Below are positions 12,959-25,108 of a stretch of DNA of 64,000 bases, one piece after another. Origin of the DNA: Molossus alvarezi (lineage: Eukaryota > Chordata > Mammalia > Chiroptera > Molossidae). The notes below the pieces were generated by a model, which worked only from the letters and a program-made list of their open reading frames with translations, made no database searches and had not been told where the DNA came from. The stretch covers positions 16,328,501-16,392,500 of the forward strand of contig CM073886.1 in the NCBI GenBank assembly GCA_037176705.1, written 5' to 3'. Both the position numbers and the translations under genes were made by a program. The first letter of the stretch is position 1. Each line of letters starts with the position of its first letter.

Positions 12959-13807
12959 AGACTACTGATTCAGGCAACAACATGAATAAATCTCAAAACA
13001 TTCTGTAAGCAAAAGCAACCTTGCAAAAAAAGTACATGCTGTATAATCATTTATACAAAGCTTGAGAATGGGTAAAAATCACCTATGGTGAAGGAAATCA
13101 GTAGTGATTACTGGGGTAGGGGTAGAAAGGACAGAAAAAGGGAGAAATATAAAGAAACTTTCTGCGGTAATGAAATGACCTGTATCTTGGTAAGGTTGTG
13201 GGTTATACAGGCAAGAGTTTTGATAAATACATAAAACTGTAACATGTAAGAAAAAACATGTGTATTTCTATGTAAATTATACCTCCAGTAATAAAATTAA
13301 AATAAAATATTTAAAAAATTAATACATGTAGGTCTTTAACTCCATATCCCAATTGTTGACCTTTAGTTGGAAAGTAACAGGTTGACTGGTTTTTCTTACA
13401 AGTACATAATACTCTTCAAAGTAGTCACCAGGGAGCTTCTTAAATCAAAGTATTCAATGCTGCTATTATGCAAAACATACGTTCAGTTTGTTACAGAAAA
13501 TAATCAGTTAAAAAGAACTAGAAAAAAAAAACCACGACTCCAACTTTGACTTTATAAAGAGATAATTATAGATAAAAGATTGGTAGGAAAAGCATCAAAA
13601 AGTTAACGCTGCTGGATGATAGAATTATGGGCAATGTGTTCTCTAGAATTTCAAATTTTGTCTAATAAGCATAAACTATTTTTATTAGAAAATATTCATT
13701 GAAAACATCAGAAAGCAGTCTCATTATCACGTAAAATATTTTGTGGTTATCTTAAATCCTTTATGTAAGAAAGTACCTAGCCAACTAACCAATTTTCTCT
13801 AAAAGTT

Positions 13808-13846
13808 TTTCAGTAAACCCAGGCACTGTGCTAAGAACTTTACGGA
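13808..13846 (-). mobile_element. MIR, left half (split by tubulin retrocopy)
   Basis: CCCAGGCACTGTGCTAAGAA then CTTTACGG is the start of a reverse MIR that resumes at 15,475. Confidence 0.6.
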
Positions 13847-15474
13847 TTTCTCCCTCAGACTCCTTGGTAGTCTGTCAGTGGGAGGTCCTTGTTCCCACCC
13901 CTCACCAACTCCAAACCAACAGAGCCCTACAGGTCTCAGTTATGTGTGATTGCATCTCCATTCATGTTGGCCAGGCTGGTGTCCAGATCAGCAATGCCTA
14001 GAACATAGCATGCCAAGTGACAAGACCATTGGAGGAGAAGATGACTCCTTCAACACATTCTTCAGTGAAACAGGTGCTGTCAGGGCTGATGTATACCAAG
14101 TGTGCATTTGTTCACTGGTGCTATTTACAGACCTGGAACCCATGGTAATTTATGAAGTTCACACTGGTACGTACCAACAGCTCTTTCACTGAGCAGCTCA
14201 TCATAATCAAAGAAGATGCTCCCAGTAACTATGCCCATGAGCACTTTACCATTGGCAAGATCACTGACCTTGTCTTAGACCAAATTTGGAAACTGGCTTA
14301 CCAGTGCACAGGTCTTCAGGGCTTCTTGGTTTTCTAGATTTGGTGGGGGAACTGGTTCTGGGTTTACCAGCTCTGATGATTATGGGAAGAAGTTCAAGCT
14401 AGAGTTCTCCATCTACCCAGCCTCCCAGGTTTCCACAGCTCTACAACTTCATCCTCACCACCCACATCACCCTGGAGCACTCCGTGCCCTCATGGTCGAC
14501 AATGACGCCATCTACGACATCTGTCATAAAAACCTTGATACTAAACACCCAACCTAAATACTACCTTATTAGCCATATTGTGTTCTCCATCACTGCTCCC
14601 TGTAAGGTTTGATAAAGCCCTGAATAATATTCTGACTAAATTTCACACCAACCTGGTACCCTATCCCCACCTCTACTTCCCTCTGGCCACAATATGCCTC
14701 TGTCATCTCTGCTGAGATAGCCTACCATGAACAACTTACTATAACAGAGATCATCAATACATGTTTTGAGACAGCCAACCAGATGGTGGAATGTGACCCT
14801 TGCCATGGTAAACACGGCTTGCTGCCTGCTGTACTGTGGCGACGTGGTTCCCAAAGATGTTAATGCTGCCACTGCCACCATTAAGTCCTAGCATACCATC
14901 CAACTGTGGACTAGTGCCCCACTGGCTTCAAAGCTGGCATTAATTATCAGCTTCCCTCAGTGGTAACTGGTGGAGACCTGGCTGAAGTACAGAAAGCTGT
15001 ATGCATGCTGAACATCACAGCTGGGTTCACCTGGACTACAAGTCTGATCTGATGTATACCAAGTGCGTATTTGTTCACTGGTACATGGGTCAGGGCATGA
15101 AGAATGGAGTGGTCCATGAGGACATGGCTGTCCTTGAGGATTATGAGAAAGTTGCAGAAGACAGTGCTGAGGGACAGGATGAGAGTAAAGAGTATTAACC
15201 TGTGGCCCTGGCCAGTCTGGCTTAGCAGTTGGAGTGTCAACCTGAGAATCAGAGAGTCCCAAGTTCGATTCCCTCTCTCTCACATCGATGTTTCTCTCTC
15301 TTTCCCTCCCTCTATCTGAAGATAAATGGGGGGGAAAAAAAAAAAGGCATTAACCTGTCTGCTGCAATGTTACACTTCAGTGTCTTGGGACTATCTTATT
15401 TCTGTTGGTCTGTGAAGTTGCCCATTGTGTCCCAAACTTGTTAATGAAAGTATTGTTTTTAATTAAAAAAAAAA
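13847..15474 (+). pseudogene. Processed alpha-tubulin pseudogene
   Basis: Intronless copy of an alpha-tubulin mRNA. The start at 13,942 gives [13 protein letters not shown]; downstream frames give [36 protein letters not shown] and DVNAA, all alpha-tubulin landmarks in order. The acidic C-terminus ends in EY and TAA at 15,196-15,198. Numerous stops, frameshifts and missing codons (for example the segment after the first 19 residues) show it is dead. A 3' UTR-like tail ends in an A run (15,465-15,474). A VES SINE sits right after the stop codon. The copy is inserted in an antisense MIR, whose halves flank it. The parental isotype is not resolved. Confidence 0.9.
15204..15348 (+). mobile_element. 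VES SINE (shortened) in tubulin retrocopy
   Basis: Internally deleted copy; TSD ATTAACCTGT at 15,194-15,203 and 15,349-15,358, overlapping the retrocopy stop codon. Confidence 0.92.
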
Positions 15475-15720
15475 TCTTTACATACACTATCTCATTTAAT
15501 CAACACAATTCTATGAGAAAGATATGATCCCCTTTCAACCCACACAATTTTCAAAGGCAGGCACTACTATCATCCTCATTAAAAAGAGAAAAAAATCCAA
15601 GATCCAGAATGATTATGCAATTTTCCCAGGATAATAATTAGTAGTGTCTGGATTTGAACTGAGGCAGCTTACTTTAGAGCCCAAGCTCTGCTTTTAAGTA
15701 CTGAGCTATACTGCATCTGG
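15475..15720 (-). mobile_element. MIR, right half (split by tubulin retrocopy)
   Basis: CATACACTATCTCATTTAAT, CTATGAGAAAGATATGATCC and GTACTGAGCTATACTGCATC continue the reverse MIR begun at 13,808. Confidence 0.7.
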
Positions 15721-16070
15721 GGAAAGCAGTCAGTGCTGCTACTTCTACTACTACTAACTACAATAATATCCAGTTATATATTATCTCATTATATCTCACA
15801 TAACCTCACTAATTAAAATGGTTTAAAATGAAATAAATTCATGGATAACTATCAGGTGAAGTCAGGCACACCCTAAATCACATTCTAAAGGACAACTATG
15901 ATCACCTTCCATTAAAGTCACAGTAATGAACCAGTACAAGACTGCTTAATATTTCTACTAAAAACGTGTGCCTACAGGAGCTCTGTAAATCTCACAGCAC
16001 ACTGTATTAATTCAAAGCTTTTAATTTTTTCATTCTATAGACAAACCATTTGTTCCCATTGTGATCTTTT

Positions 16071-16516
16071 CTTTTAAATCTTTATTCTTGTATTCCAGAT
16101 TTCCTCTCCCCTCCCCCATTGACCCTTCCTCCCCTCTCTAGTCCCCTCCTGTCTTTACCACACTGTTGTCTATGACCTTTGGTTATCCATATATGCATAT
16201 AAATTCTTTGCTTTATCTCTTCTTGCCCTACCACCCTTCCCTCTGAAGTTTGTCAGTCTGTCCCCTACTTCCATGTCTCTGCATCTATTTTGATCATCAA
16301 CTTATTTTGTTCATTATATTCTACAAATAAGTGAGATCACGTGATACTTGTCTTTCTCTGACTGATTCATTTCACTTAGCATGTTTTCCAGGTCTCCATG
16401 CCATCTCAAAGAGTAAGAAATCTTTCTTTCCTCCAGCTGCATAATATCCTATTGTGTAAATGTACCACAGCTTTTCTTTCCACTCATCTACTGATGAGCA
16501 CTTTTAGTCTTTTCAG
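16071..16516 (-). mobile_element. 5'-truncated L1 (3' end), long flanking repeats
   Basis: Minus-strand L1 ORF2 C-terminus and 3' UTR homologous to 61.0-61.5 kb. It is bracketed by 37 bp direct repeats (16,034-16,070; 16,517-16,553) with two mismatches, read as an unusually long TSD. Confidence 0.85.
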
Positions 16517-16824
16517 TCTATAGACAAACCATTTATTTCCATTGTGATCTTTTTTAAAAGTCCAAATTAGTATTTACTTAATGTAACATTCCTTTGTTTT
16601 CTTTGCATTAGTTTAAGGATTATATAAGATGGCAATACATGAAAAAGAGAAAAGTATCAAACAAACGTATAGTATTATTTCTCTTTGCTATTAAATATTA
16701 AAAATGTCCAATTATCATTCCAAAATTGAGAACGTGGATGAGTCATGCATTCCTTTAATAGCTGACTTGGCTCTACTAATTCTTTACTGACTATATTCTG
16801 GTTAATCTATTCCACCAGTATACA

Positions 16825-17012
16825 GGTTTTCAGAGCATGGTCCATGACCAGCACAACTAGAGTCACCAGAGAGCTGGCAAGAAATATAAATTCTCAGGCC
16901 CCATCCCAAACCCGCTGAATCCGCAACTCTGGGGAGGAGCCCAGGATTCTGAGTTAATAAGCCTGCAGTGATTCTTCTGTAGACTCAAATCTCAGAACCA
17001 CTGCTTCACCCT
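16825..17012. mobile_element. MER5-like hAT fragment
   Basis: Reads TTTTCAGAGCATGGTCC at one end, CAGGCCCCATCCCA and GATTCTGAGTTAATAAG inside, and CTCAGAACCACTG at the other end, as in MER5A-type short hAT elements. Confidence 0.7.
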
Positions 17013-17734
17013 ATCTGACCAAAATGTTGGTTGATTGGGTCCAGCGGGTCTGAATCTAAATTTAAAAAAACCTTACTCCTTAGGGAGAGCTCCAGGCAAA
17101 AACAAGCTCTACATTTTCTGACCATTTCTAAAAAAAAAACCCTTATCACAAAATAAGCACTAATCTAACTCCATGTGAAGAAGGTTTACTGTACAAACTA
17201 TTTTGGTCCCTTTTCAGTTGTGTTACTTATAAGAAAAAACTAAAAGCATTTCTAAGGCTGCAAAAGCACATTTTTTATCAACCTTAGATTTCTGAACTCA
17301 GCTAGATATCACACATCTTCCTCTTTCTACCAGCTTCTGGCTTCCCTCTGCCATGTTCTCTGTGCAGAGCAACATTTCTCTACACCTGAAGCCAGGAGAA
17401 TAACTTGAGTGTTTGTATGGCTAGTAAATCCCACTTAAATGTATCTTTTCTGCTTTCCTTCTAAAACACAAGCATGTGAGTTATTTTCAGTAGAAAACTA
17501 AAATATGCTACCAAAAAAAGAATAACGTATCAAATTTTGCTACTGCTGAAATAGAGAAATCATTTTGTTTTATTTTTTTAATCATATCATGTCTTGTTAA
17601 CATTATTGCCATGTTGCTGAATGGCTTATGTTTTCTATTTTAAATATTTTCTTTAAGAATCATACAAAATCAGGAATGAGAAAAGGGAAATAATCACAAA
17701 CGTCCAGAAAGTCCAAAAGAGACCCTTAACCAGA

Positions 17735-17880
17735 CTGTTTGAGAGCCAATCCTGGTTCTGATACTTACTGGCTGTGTGATCATGGAAAGGTTATTCAACT
17801 TTCCTGTTCTATGTGCCTCCATTTTTTAATCTGCAACATGTGAAAAGTAGTACATAGTACCCACTTCATATTTTTTATAA
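17735..17880 (+). mobile_element. MIR SINE
   Basis: CCTGGTTCTGATACTTACTG, GCTGTGTGATCATGG and the C-rich stretch before ATCTGCAACATG follow the MIR core. Confidence 0.75.
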
Positions 17881-18236
17881 GTAAAAGAGAAATGTTTTTA
17901 GCTTTTCTCTGGAAGTAAATTTAGACTTTTCTAAAAGAAAAATATATAAACCTAAAAGACATAAAGTCTAAAAGGGTCATATTTACAGAAACCAGAACAA
18001 GAGTGTTGTCAAAGATAATCTTAAGTCACTCCCTAGGAAAAACAGCTTCAAGCCCATACAATTGTACAGGAAAAGATCATTCAAATGCTAAACCATTCCA
18101 GAGAACGTACAGGTGTGAAAGGCTTCCAAACTCTTTTTGATCAAGTTAACATAACACTGATATCAAAACCTCATTATTGGTTATTGAGAAGCAAAACTTC
18201 TAAATGAAAGGCTAGCAAATAAAATTCAGCATTAAT

Positions 18237-18732
18237 TTTTTTTTTATTATCCTCACCCGAGGGCATTTGTTCCATTTTTTGTTCAGACAGAGTGGGAGGG
18301 AGAGAGAAACATCGATGTGAGCCCTGGCCGGTTTGGCTCAGCGGTTAGAGCGTCAGCCTGCGGTCCTGAGAGACCCGGGTTCGGTTCCCGCTAAGGGCGC
18401 GTACCTCGGTTGCAGTTTGTCCCCGGCCCTGGTTGGTTGTGCGGGTGGCAGCCACTCGATGTGTTCCTTTTACATCGATGTTTCTCTCTCTCTGTTCCTC
18501 TCTCTCCCTCCCACTCTACCTGAACAAAAAATGGGAAAATGTCCTCGGGTGAGGATTAAAAAAAAAAGAAACATCGATGTGAAAGGGACACATCGAGTGG
18601 TTGCCACTAACACGACCCAACAAGGGCCAGGGACAAACTGCAAGCAAGGTAGGTGCCCTTAGCAGGAACCGAACCCGGGTTTCTCTGGACCGTAGGCCGA
18701 CGCTCTAATCGCTGAGCCAAACAGGCCAGGGC
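18237..18732 (-). mobile_element. VES SINE (outer, split)
   Basis: Reverse copy in two parts (to 18,320 and from 18,583) separated by a plus-strand VES. Confidence 0.92.
18321..18567 (+). mobile_element. VES SINE (inner, nested)
   Basis: Inserted in the body of the outer VES with perfect 15 bp TSD GAAACATCGATGTGA (18,306-18,320; 18,568-18,582). Confidence 0.95.
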
Positions 18733-18834
18733 AATATATTAACTTTTAATTTCACAATTACAGAGATGGTTCAATTTGATGTTAGAAAACCTACTGAGAT
18801 ATCTGTCACATAAATAAAGCAAAAGAGAGAAATC

Positions 18835-19108
18835 AGCCCCGGCTGGTTTGCTCCATGGTTAGAGCATTAGCCCGTGGACTGAAGGGATGTGGGTTCAATT
18901 CCTGGTTAAGAGCACGTACCTGGGTTGCAGGTTCAATCCCCAGTCCTGGTCAGGGTCATGCAGGAGGCAACCAATCGATATGTCTCTCTCACCCCTCTCT
19001 CTCTCTTTCTCTCTCTGACTCCCTTCCCCTCCCTCCCTCCCTTCTACTCTACCTAAAAATCAATGGAAAATTATCCTCAGGTGAAGATTAACCAAAAAAA
19101 AAAGAGAG
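18835..19108 (+). mobile_element. VES SINE
   Basis: Flanked by AGAGAGAAATCA on both sides. Confidence 0.9.
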
Positions 19109-19176
19109 AGAGAGAGAGAAATCACAGGGTAATCACCACAGATGTCAACAGGGAATTTGATAAAATCCATCTAATA

Positions 19177-19431
19177 GCCCAGGCCGGTGTAGCTGTATTT
19201 AGAGTGTCAGCCTACATACCAAAGGGCCGCGGGTTTGATCGCCGTCATAGGCACATACCTGGGTTGCAGTACCTGGGTTCCAGGTTGGATCCCCATCCCT
19301 GGTTGGGGTGCATGTGGGAGGCAACCAATCAGTGTGTCTCTCTCACATTGATGTCTCTCCCCCACTCTTCCACTCTCTCTAAAAACCAATGGAAAAAATA
19401 TCCTTGGATGAGGATTAATAGCAGCAACAAA
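19177..19431 (+). mobile_element. VES SINE, diverged
   Basis: Head missing a few bases around the A box; contains a short internal duplication of ACCTGGGTT. Confidence 0.82.
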
Positions 19432-19855
19432 AATCCTTCTTATAAATAAGGAATAGATTATTCCCCAAATTTAAATGACTGTAGACCAACCCTCACATTA
19501 CACTTAATAACACTAGATATACATCTCTGTTTAAGTCAGATCTAAGACAGGGGCCTAAGAGCATAAACACTGGTAGAAATATTGGCAAGGAAAAAACAAA
19601 ATTATCAATAATACAAAAGATTACTGTCTACTAGAAAAATCCAACAGAATCACCTGAAAAAGTGTTAGAATAAGAGAATTCCATAAAGTGGACAAATTAT
19701 CAAAGTGACATATATACAAACAACATATATACATCAATATTTTTTCTGTATTAAAACAATATTAAGTTAGGTGATGAAACAGAACAACTCATTACCAATA
19801 GTAACAATAAATTAATTAATACATCTAGAAATAAGCTTAATAAGAAAGATGTATT

Positions 19856-20071
19856 GCCCAGCCGGGTGTGGCTCATTGGTTGAGCATCGACCCATGCACC
19901 AAGAGGTCGCCAGTTCAATTCCCAGTCGGGGCAGGTGCCCAGGTTGTGGGCCAAATCCCTGATGGAAGATGGCTAAAATAGATATTCTCTCTCATCGTTA
20001 TTTCTATCTCTCTCTCCCTCACCCTTCCTCTCTAAAAATCAATAAAGAATTAAAAAATTAAAAAAAAAAAA
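19856..20071 (+). mobile_element. VES SINE, CCAGCC-type
   Basis: Flanked by imperfect AAAGRTGTATT. Confidence 0.88.
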
Positions 20072-20299
20072 GGTGTATTACCTATGTAAAGAAAACTATT
20101 ATACTTCTAAGCAACTTAAGACTCCAATGAAAGACAACTTGCATGTATACGACACGACAACTCAGGAAGCCATAAAATTGCTAAAATGTCAAATTCCTCC
20201 TTAAGTAATTTATAAAGTTCAATACAATCCCAATCAAATCCTATGAATTTTATTTATTTGTTTGTTTTTAAGGATTTGAAAAACAGTCTTAAAGTTTAT

Positions 20300-20475
20300 C
20301 TGAAACAGCAGTTCTCAGCCATGGCTGCCATAAAAATCATGAGGAACTACGAACTATATTAATGTTCATGCCATACCTCAGAGATTCTAACTTAATTGGT
20401 CTGCAGTGGTTCAGGCCATCGCATTTTGATGTGCAAGTAATTCTGATATATAGACAGGGTTGAGAACTATACATA
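20300..20475. mobile_element. MER5-like hAT fragment
   Basis: CAGCAGTTCTCAGCC opens and GGGTTGAGAACTA closes the element, with AGAGATTCTAACTTAATTGG inside. It lies within an older L1 tract. Confidence 0.75.
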
Positions 20476-21086
20476 AATAGTAAAGAAAATATTGAATTCT
20501 TGAAAAAGAATAAAGAGCAACTAGCTCCATTATATATTAAACTCATTACACAGGTATGATAATAAATTTCTGGCACAGAATAAGCAAAGATTAATGAAAC
20601 AAAGAAAGAGTCCAGAATTCGACTCAAACCTTACGTAAAAACTAAATAAAACACATCAAAAATGGTGCATCATATTAGTAGGAAAAAAGCTGGATTAGCA
20701 ATATCTAAATAAATAATACTGGGATGACTATAATTTAGAAAAAAATTATATAGCTAGACCTTTATAACTCAAGCCAAAGTAAATTCTCAGTTAAAGATCC
20801 AACATATAAGGGAAAAAATACACAATAATATTTCTTAATTCTATAATAGAGAAAACATTTTAAAACATGACATAAAACTTAAAAGCCACTAAAGAAAAAA
20901 ATGGATATATTTATTTTATAAAAACTGAAAACATCTATTTGGTAAAAATACATCTATCACAAAATATCCCCTTATAAAGTTGTGTGGCCATATTCCTAGT
21001 AAAACAGACTTTAGCAAATAAAAAAAGGAGGGAGAATTTGCATTTATTAAAAGAAATAAACATTTACTATACAAAAAATATTAAGA

Positions 21087-21330
21087 GCCCTGGCCAGTAT
21101 GGCTCAGCGGTTAGAGTGCTGACCTGCGGTCCAGAGAGACCAGGGCGTGTACCTCGGTTGCAGTTTGTCCCCGGTCCTGGTTGGTCGCGTGGGTGGCAGC
21201 CACTTGACGTGTCCCTTTCACGTCGATGTTTCTCTCTCCTTCTCTTCCTCTCTCTCTCCCTCCCACTCCATCTGAACAAAAAATGGGAAAATGTCCTCGG
21301 GTGAGGATTAAAAAAAAAGAAAAAAATTTA
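21087..21330 (+). mobile_element. VES SINE
   Basis: Lacks part of the B-box region (GAGAGACCAGGGCGTG). Confidence 0.9.
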
Positions 21331-21589
21331 AGAATCTAAACCAACAAAAAAGGGAAACAATGTATCAGAAAAACAATGTAATCAACAGCAAACTACAAAT
21401 GCCCATGAATCTACAAAGAGATATTTTACTTAGACTATATGCCTAGCAGAATGGCAAATCAATAAAGAGTGACATCAGTGTTGGTGAGAATTGGGGGGAC
21501 AGGGATTCATTTGGTGCTGGTGAGGGTATAATTTGCAATGTTTTTGGAGTATTTGGCAATATCTATGCTTATTAAAAATGTCAATATCC

Positions 21590-21843
21590 ACCCTGGCTGG
21601 TTTGGCTCAGTGGTTAGAGCATCAGACCGCGGACCAGAGAGTCTCAGGTTTGGTCCCCGCTAAGGGCATGTACTCGGTTTCTGTTTGTCCCTGGCCCCGG
21701 TTAGGGTCATGTGGGTGGCAACCACTCGATGTGTCTCTCTCACATCGATGTTTCTCTCTCTCTCTTCCTCCCTCTCTCCCTCCCACTCTATCTGAAGATA
21801 AATGCAAAAATGTCCTCGGATAAGGATGACGATGATAATAATT
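21590..21843 (+). mobile_element. VES SINE
   Basis: TSD TAAAAATGTCAATATCC at 21,573-21,589 and 21,845-21,861; the tail is GATGACGATGATAATAAT rather than pure A. Confidence 0.93.
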
Positions 21844-23344
21844 TTAAAAATGTCAATATCCTTTAATCCAGAAATTTTATTCGGAAGAATTTATCCAGCA
21901 GTTAGAGTCACTCTGATGTACAAATATGTAAATACAGATCAAAACTATCAAAACTGTCAAAACAGCAAAACACTGGAAACAACCTAAATGTCTAGCCAAT
22001 GGGGCACTAGTCCTATAAATTATGATATACTCAAAACAGAAACTACTACTGGATTATTATCTAGTAAGAAGAACTGAAAGCTCCATCTAACATGGAGTAA
22101 CTTCCACCTTACATCGTTAAATGGTAGGAAGGAGGTACATGTATACACACACAAAGACAAAGAAAGAAAGGGGGGAGGTAGAAAAGGAAAAAGGGGGAGA
22201 CTGGTTATACTATACTACTCTTTATGTTTAGGAGAGATATCTAACTAGGTTAGTTCACCTTGCTTTTCAAATTTATCTACCCCATGATGCATGTGGATAT
22301 GGCTAGACAAGGATACATTCATTGTAGCATCGTTTGAACTAATGAAAAGTTGAAAAGAGTCCACAGACGAGTAGATAAACAAATTATGGTGCATCATATA
22401 ATGAAATACTTTGCTATCAGTAGGAAACAAAAATTTGTGTACACTGACAAGTGGTTATGTGTATGTATGTTATATGTATGCTGTTAGGCAAAACAGCAAG
22501 ATCCTTATATAGTTGGGTTCCATTTGGTATTCAAAAGGGGTGTGTGTTAATAAATGTATCTATATAGAAGTAGTTATCTATAAGGTGTGAGGGGCTGCTC
22601 CTTTTATTATTTGAATTATTTTATAGAAAATACGCAATTCCTGTGTAATAAATCTTTAAAACAAAATTATCTTTTAAAAATGTTTTTTTTTTTTCCTGTG
22701 TGCATTTTAAAATCTTGGTTCTGATACCATTCTGTTAGAGAGAAGAATGGCTGAAAATGAACTTGCCTCTTGCTCTTACCATTTGCCCACCACTCAAAGG
22801 CCATGACAATCTTTCCAAATGCCAGTCCCTGCCTCTCCTTCACCATGGGCCTCTTGGGGCACCTATAGGCAATAGAGATGACTACCCTCACAACACTAAT
22901 GTAGTTTACTTTCCACATAGTAAATACTTACAAACAGTTGTTTGAAAGAAAGGTCACTCTGTACAAGGAAAAGAACCCCTGGTCAGAATAAAAATCCTGG
23001 GTAGACAGAAGAACATTAAGTGATAGAGGTGAAATCAGCAAAACCCAGACTACAGGAAACTCCCCAGAACAAAAAACAAATAGCAAGCAAAATCACCAGA
23101 TGCTTCAACAAATAAACTTTAAGGATCTTAGAGATTAACAGATTTTTAAGAGCCCTATCTAAAATATGGGTTTTTCAGATTTTGAAAAATAATCTGAAAA
23201 AAATAATTATAACAAAGGAGACCACTGGGAATTTGAATATTTAGTGGACATTTGACAACGTGAAAAAATTGTTCATGCATTTACATGTGAGAATGGCACT
23301 AATGTTTGGGTATGGCAAGTCTAACTTTTAGGAATACATATTAT

Positions 23345-23655
23345 CAATGGCTCTCCAAGTATGATCAAGGGCCAAAACTATTTTCATGAAATACTAAGAC
23401 AGTCTTTGCTTTTTCACCTGCCTTCTCTCATAAGAACACAGAGTTGTCTCCCAGAGGCTCTGTGACATGTGGTGTCACTGTGCTTAATGGCTAATGTAAT
23501 GTGTACTTGTGTTTTAAAAGTTTCTGTTTTAGTACCCAGTGTGGCAAATATTGATAGAAATAATCCACATTTTTAAAAAATCTCATTTGGGCCCACAATA
23601 ATTTTAAAGATTATCCAGGAATCCTAAGACCAAAAAGATCGAGAAGTTTTACATC
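23345..23655. mobile_element. hAT-Charlie remnant
   Basis: Contains CAAAACTATTTTCATGAAATACTAAGAC and, near the right end, GGCAAATATTGATAGA, CACAATAATTTT and CCTAAGACCAAAAAG. These resemble ends of an internally deleted Charlie-type element; no open transposase frame remains. Confidence 0.55.
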
Positions 23656-24364
23656 ATGCTATTATGTTTACTTTTGTATAAGATTTAAATTCTCCAAAAT
23701 AAAAAGTTTTTTGTAACTGGGTAGTATGAATTGGAATGATTAGTGAATGAAGAAGGAACAAACACCAATCTAGCCAAGAATCTTAAAACCATCAGAAATC
23801 CTGTCAATCCAACTCTAAAAGACATGTGCATACATGAACCCCTACTCTTCAAATGCCAGGGACAACTAAAATTTAAGTTCACATTCTTCTTTGCATGTTT
23901 CAAAAGAGATAAATGCAATTTCAGTATAGGGAAGTACTTCATTTTTGTTTCTTAAGTTTAAAAAAAAATCTGCTCCATACCTAAGACCGTCATATCTGTC
24001 ACCTAATGCTCAAAATCAAACCTTGTGGGGAAATTATGTTCTATTCTAATTTCTCTCTCTTCCTTATATGGGACAAATGAAATCCAAAGAACAGCCCAAA
24101 CCATTTTTCTATTCTGAAATTTGCTGCACCAAATACTGCTTGAAGTAGATGCCCTGGTGGCTGTAGTTTAGAAGCCTTTGTCTAAGAGCTTCTGTCAGCA
24201 TTTGTTCTTCAGTGGAATGCAGGACTGCACTCTTCTTCCCTTGTCAACTCCAATCTTTTCCAGTTGTCTCATAACTACCTGGGCATTTGCTTCCCTGTTC
24301 TCCAACTGTGGTTCCTACTTTCCACACCAATTACAAGGCTGGTGGCTATAAACTCCAGCCTAGC

Positions 24365-24520
24365 CCTTTCCCTACAGCAGAGCTCTCAACCTTGCTCAGG
24401 CTTCACAACCACCTGGAGTGCTGGGTCCACCTTCAGTTTCTGAGTCAGCAGCTCTATACTTCTAACAGGCTCTTGGGTGATGTTGATGAGGACCCCACTT
24501 TGAGAAGCACTGCTCTAAGT
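24365..24520. mobile_element. MER5-like hAT fragment
   Basis: GCTCTCAACCTTGCTCAGG, AACCACCTGGAGTGCTGGG and CCCACTTTGAGAAGCACTG mark a short MER5-type element. Confidence 0.65.
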
Positions 24521-25108
24521 TTCCTCTGGGACCCAAGGACCTACACTGCCCAATGACTCTGGCACCTCTTCTCTGTTGACCATGGCAAGTAACTGACCAG
24601 CTTAGAATACAACTTTTTCGTTGGTAAAATGGACACTGTGGCCACAGACACTTTACCTAAGGGTGGCTGTAAAAAGGAAAGGGTATATAAAAGTAAGAAG
24701 TAGGCCAGCTGGGTAAAGCAGCCTTTACAAGATTCACTGATCCAACAAACTGATTCTCAATAGAAGCTGCCTCTTTCAGCCATGTGGTCCTATTTCCACA
24801 CATTTTCCTCAGAGGTTGAAAACTAGCAATCAGTCCAAACACATTCCCTATGTTTTCAACTGCCTGGTGTGCATGCTATTCTACGTTTTGTTTTCTTTAA
24901 GAATTCCCATTTTAAATACATGGGGCAGAGATCTTTATCCTGTAAAGAATGACTCCAGATACCAAATCTGTCTCTTCCAAGTGGGATGGGCAAGAAAAGA
25001 AAGCCTGAAGGAGGACAGGAAGGTGCATGTCACCCCATTTTACCATGTTACTTGGAGGGAGAAGCCCCCAGTTAGTAGGAAGCATTCAAAGCATTGATGC
25101 TCACTTAC

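Larger units (their letters stand above)
8100..13335 (+). mobile_element. Degenerate L1 tract interrupted by SINEs
   Basis: Discontinuous L1 ORF2 and 3' UTR sequence. Near 10.57-10.64 kb the frame reads ISLDAEKVFDKI, an ORF2 reverse-transcriptase landmark, and 12.3-13.3 kb matches old L1 3' UTR. At least eight VES copies and one hAT remnant are inserted. More than one L1 may be involved. Confidence 0.75.
19440..22660 (+). mobile_element. Degenerate L1 tract interrupted by SINEs
   Basis: L1 ORF2 and 3' UTR-like text, such as CAGAATGGCAAATCAATAAAG and AACACTGGAAACAACCTAAATG, with VES copies at 19.9, 21.1 and 21.6 kb and a MER5 at 20.3 kb. No intact frame. Confidence 0.65.
1..25108 (-). other. 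CREBBP: CREBBP intron 2 (5' portion; runs off the left edge)
   Basis: Sequence downstream of the exon 2 donor. No further CBP exon (the next should lead toward the TAZ1 domain) was recognised, so the whole stretch is read as intron 2. It is dense in VES SINEs and L1 remnants and holds a tubulin retrocopy. Confidence 0.85.
22661..25108. other. Intron flanking exon 2
   Basis: Apart from the Charlie and MER5 remnants, this looks unique. No additional exon seen. Confidence 0.55.

Noticed and set aside
14957..15283. 108-codon minus-strand frame
   Set aside because: Antisense shadow of the tubulin retrocopy and its VES insertion.
18333..18662. 109-codon frame and many similar frames starting MAQRLERRPAV
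   Set aside because: These are translations of VES SINEs repeated throughout the window, not genes.
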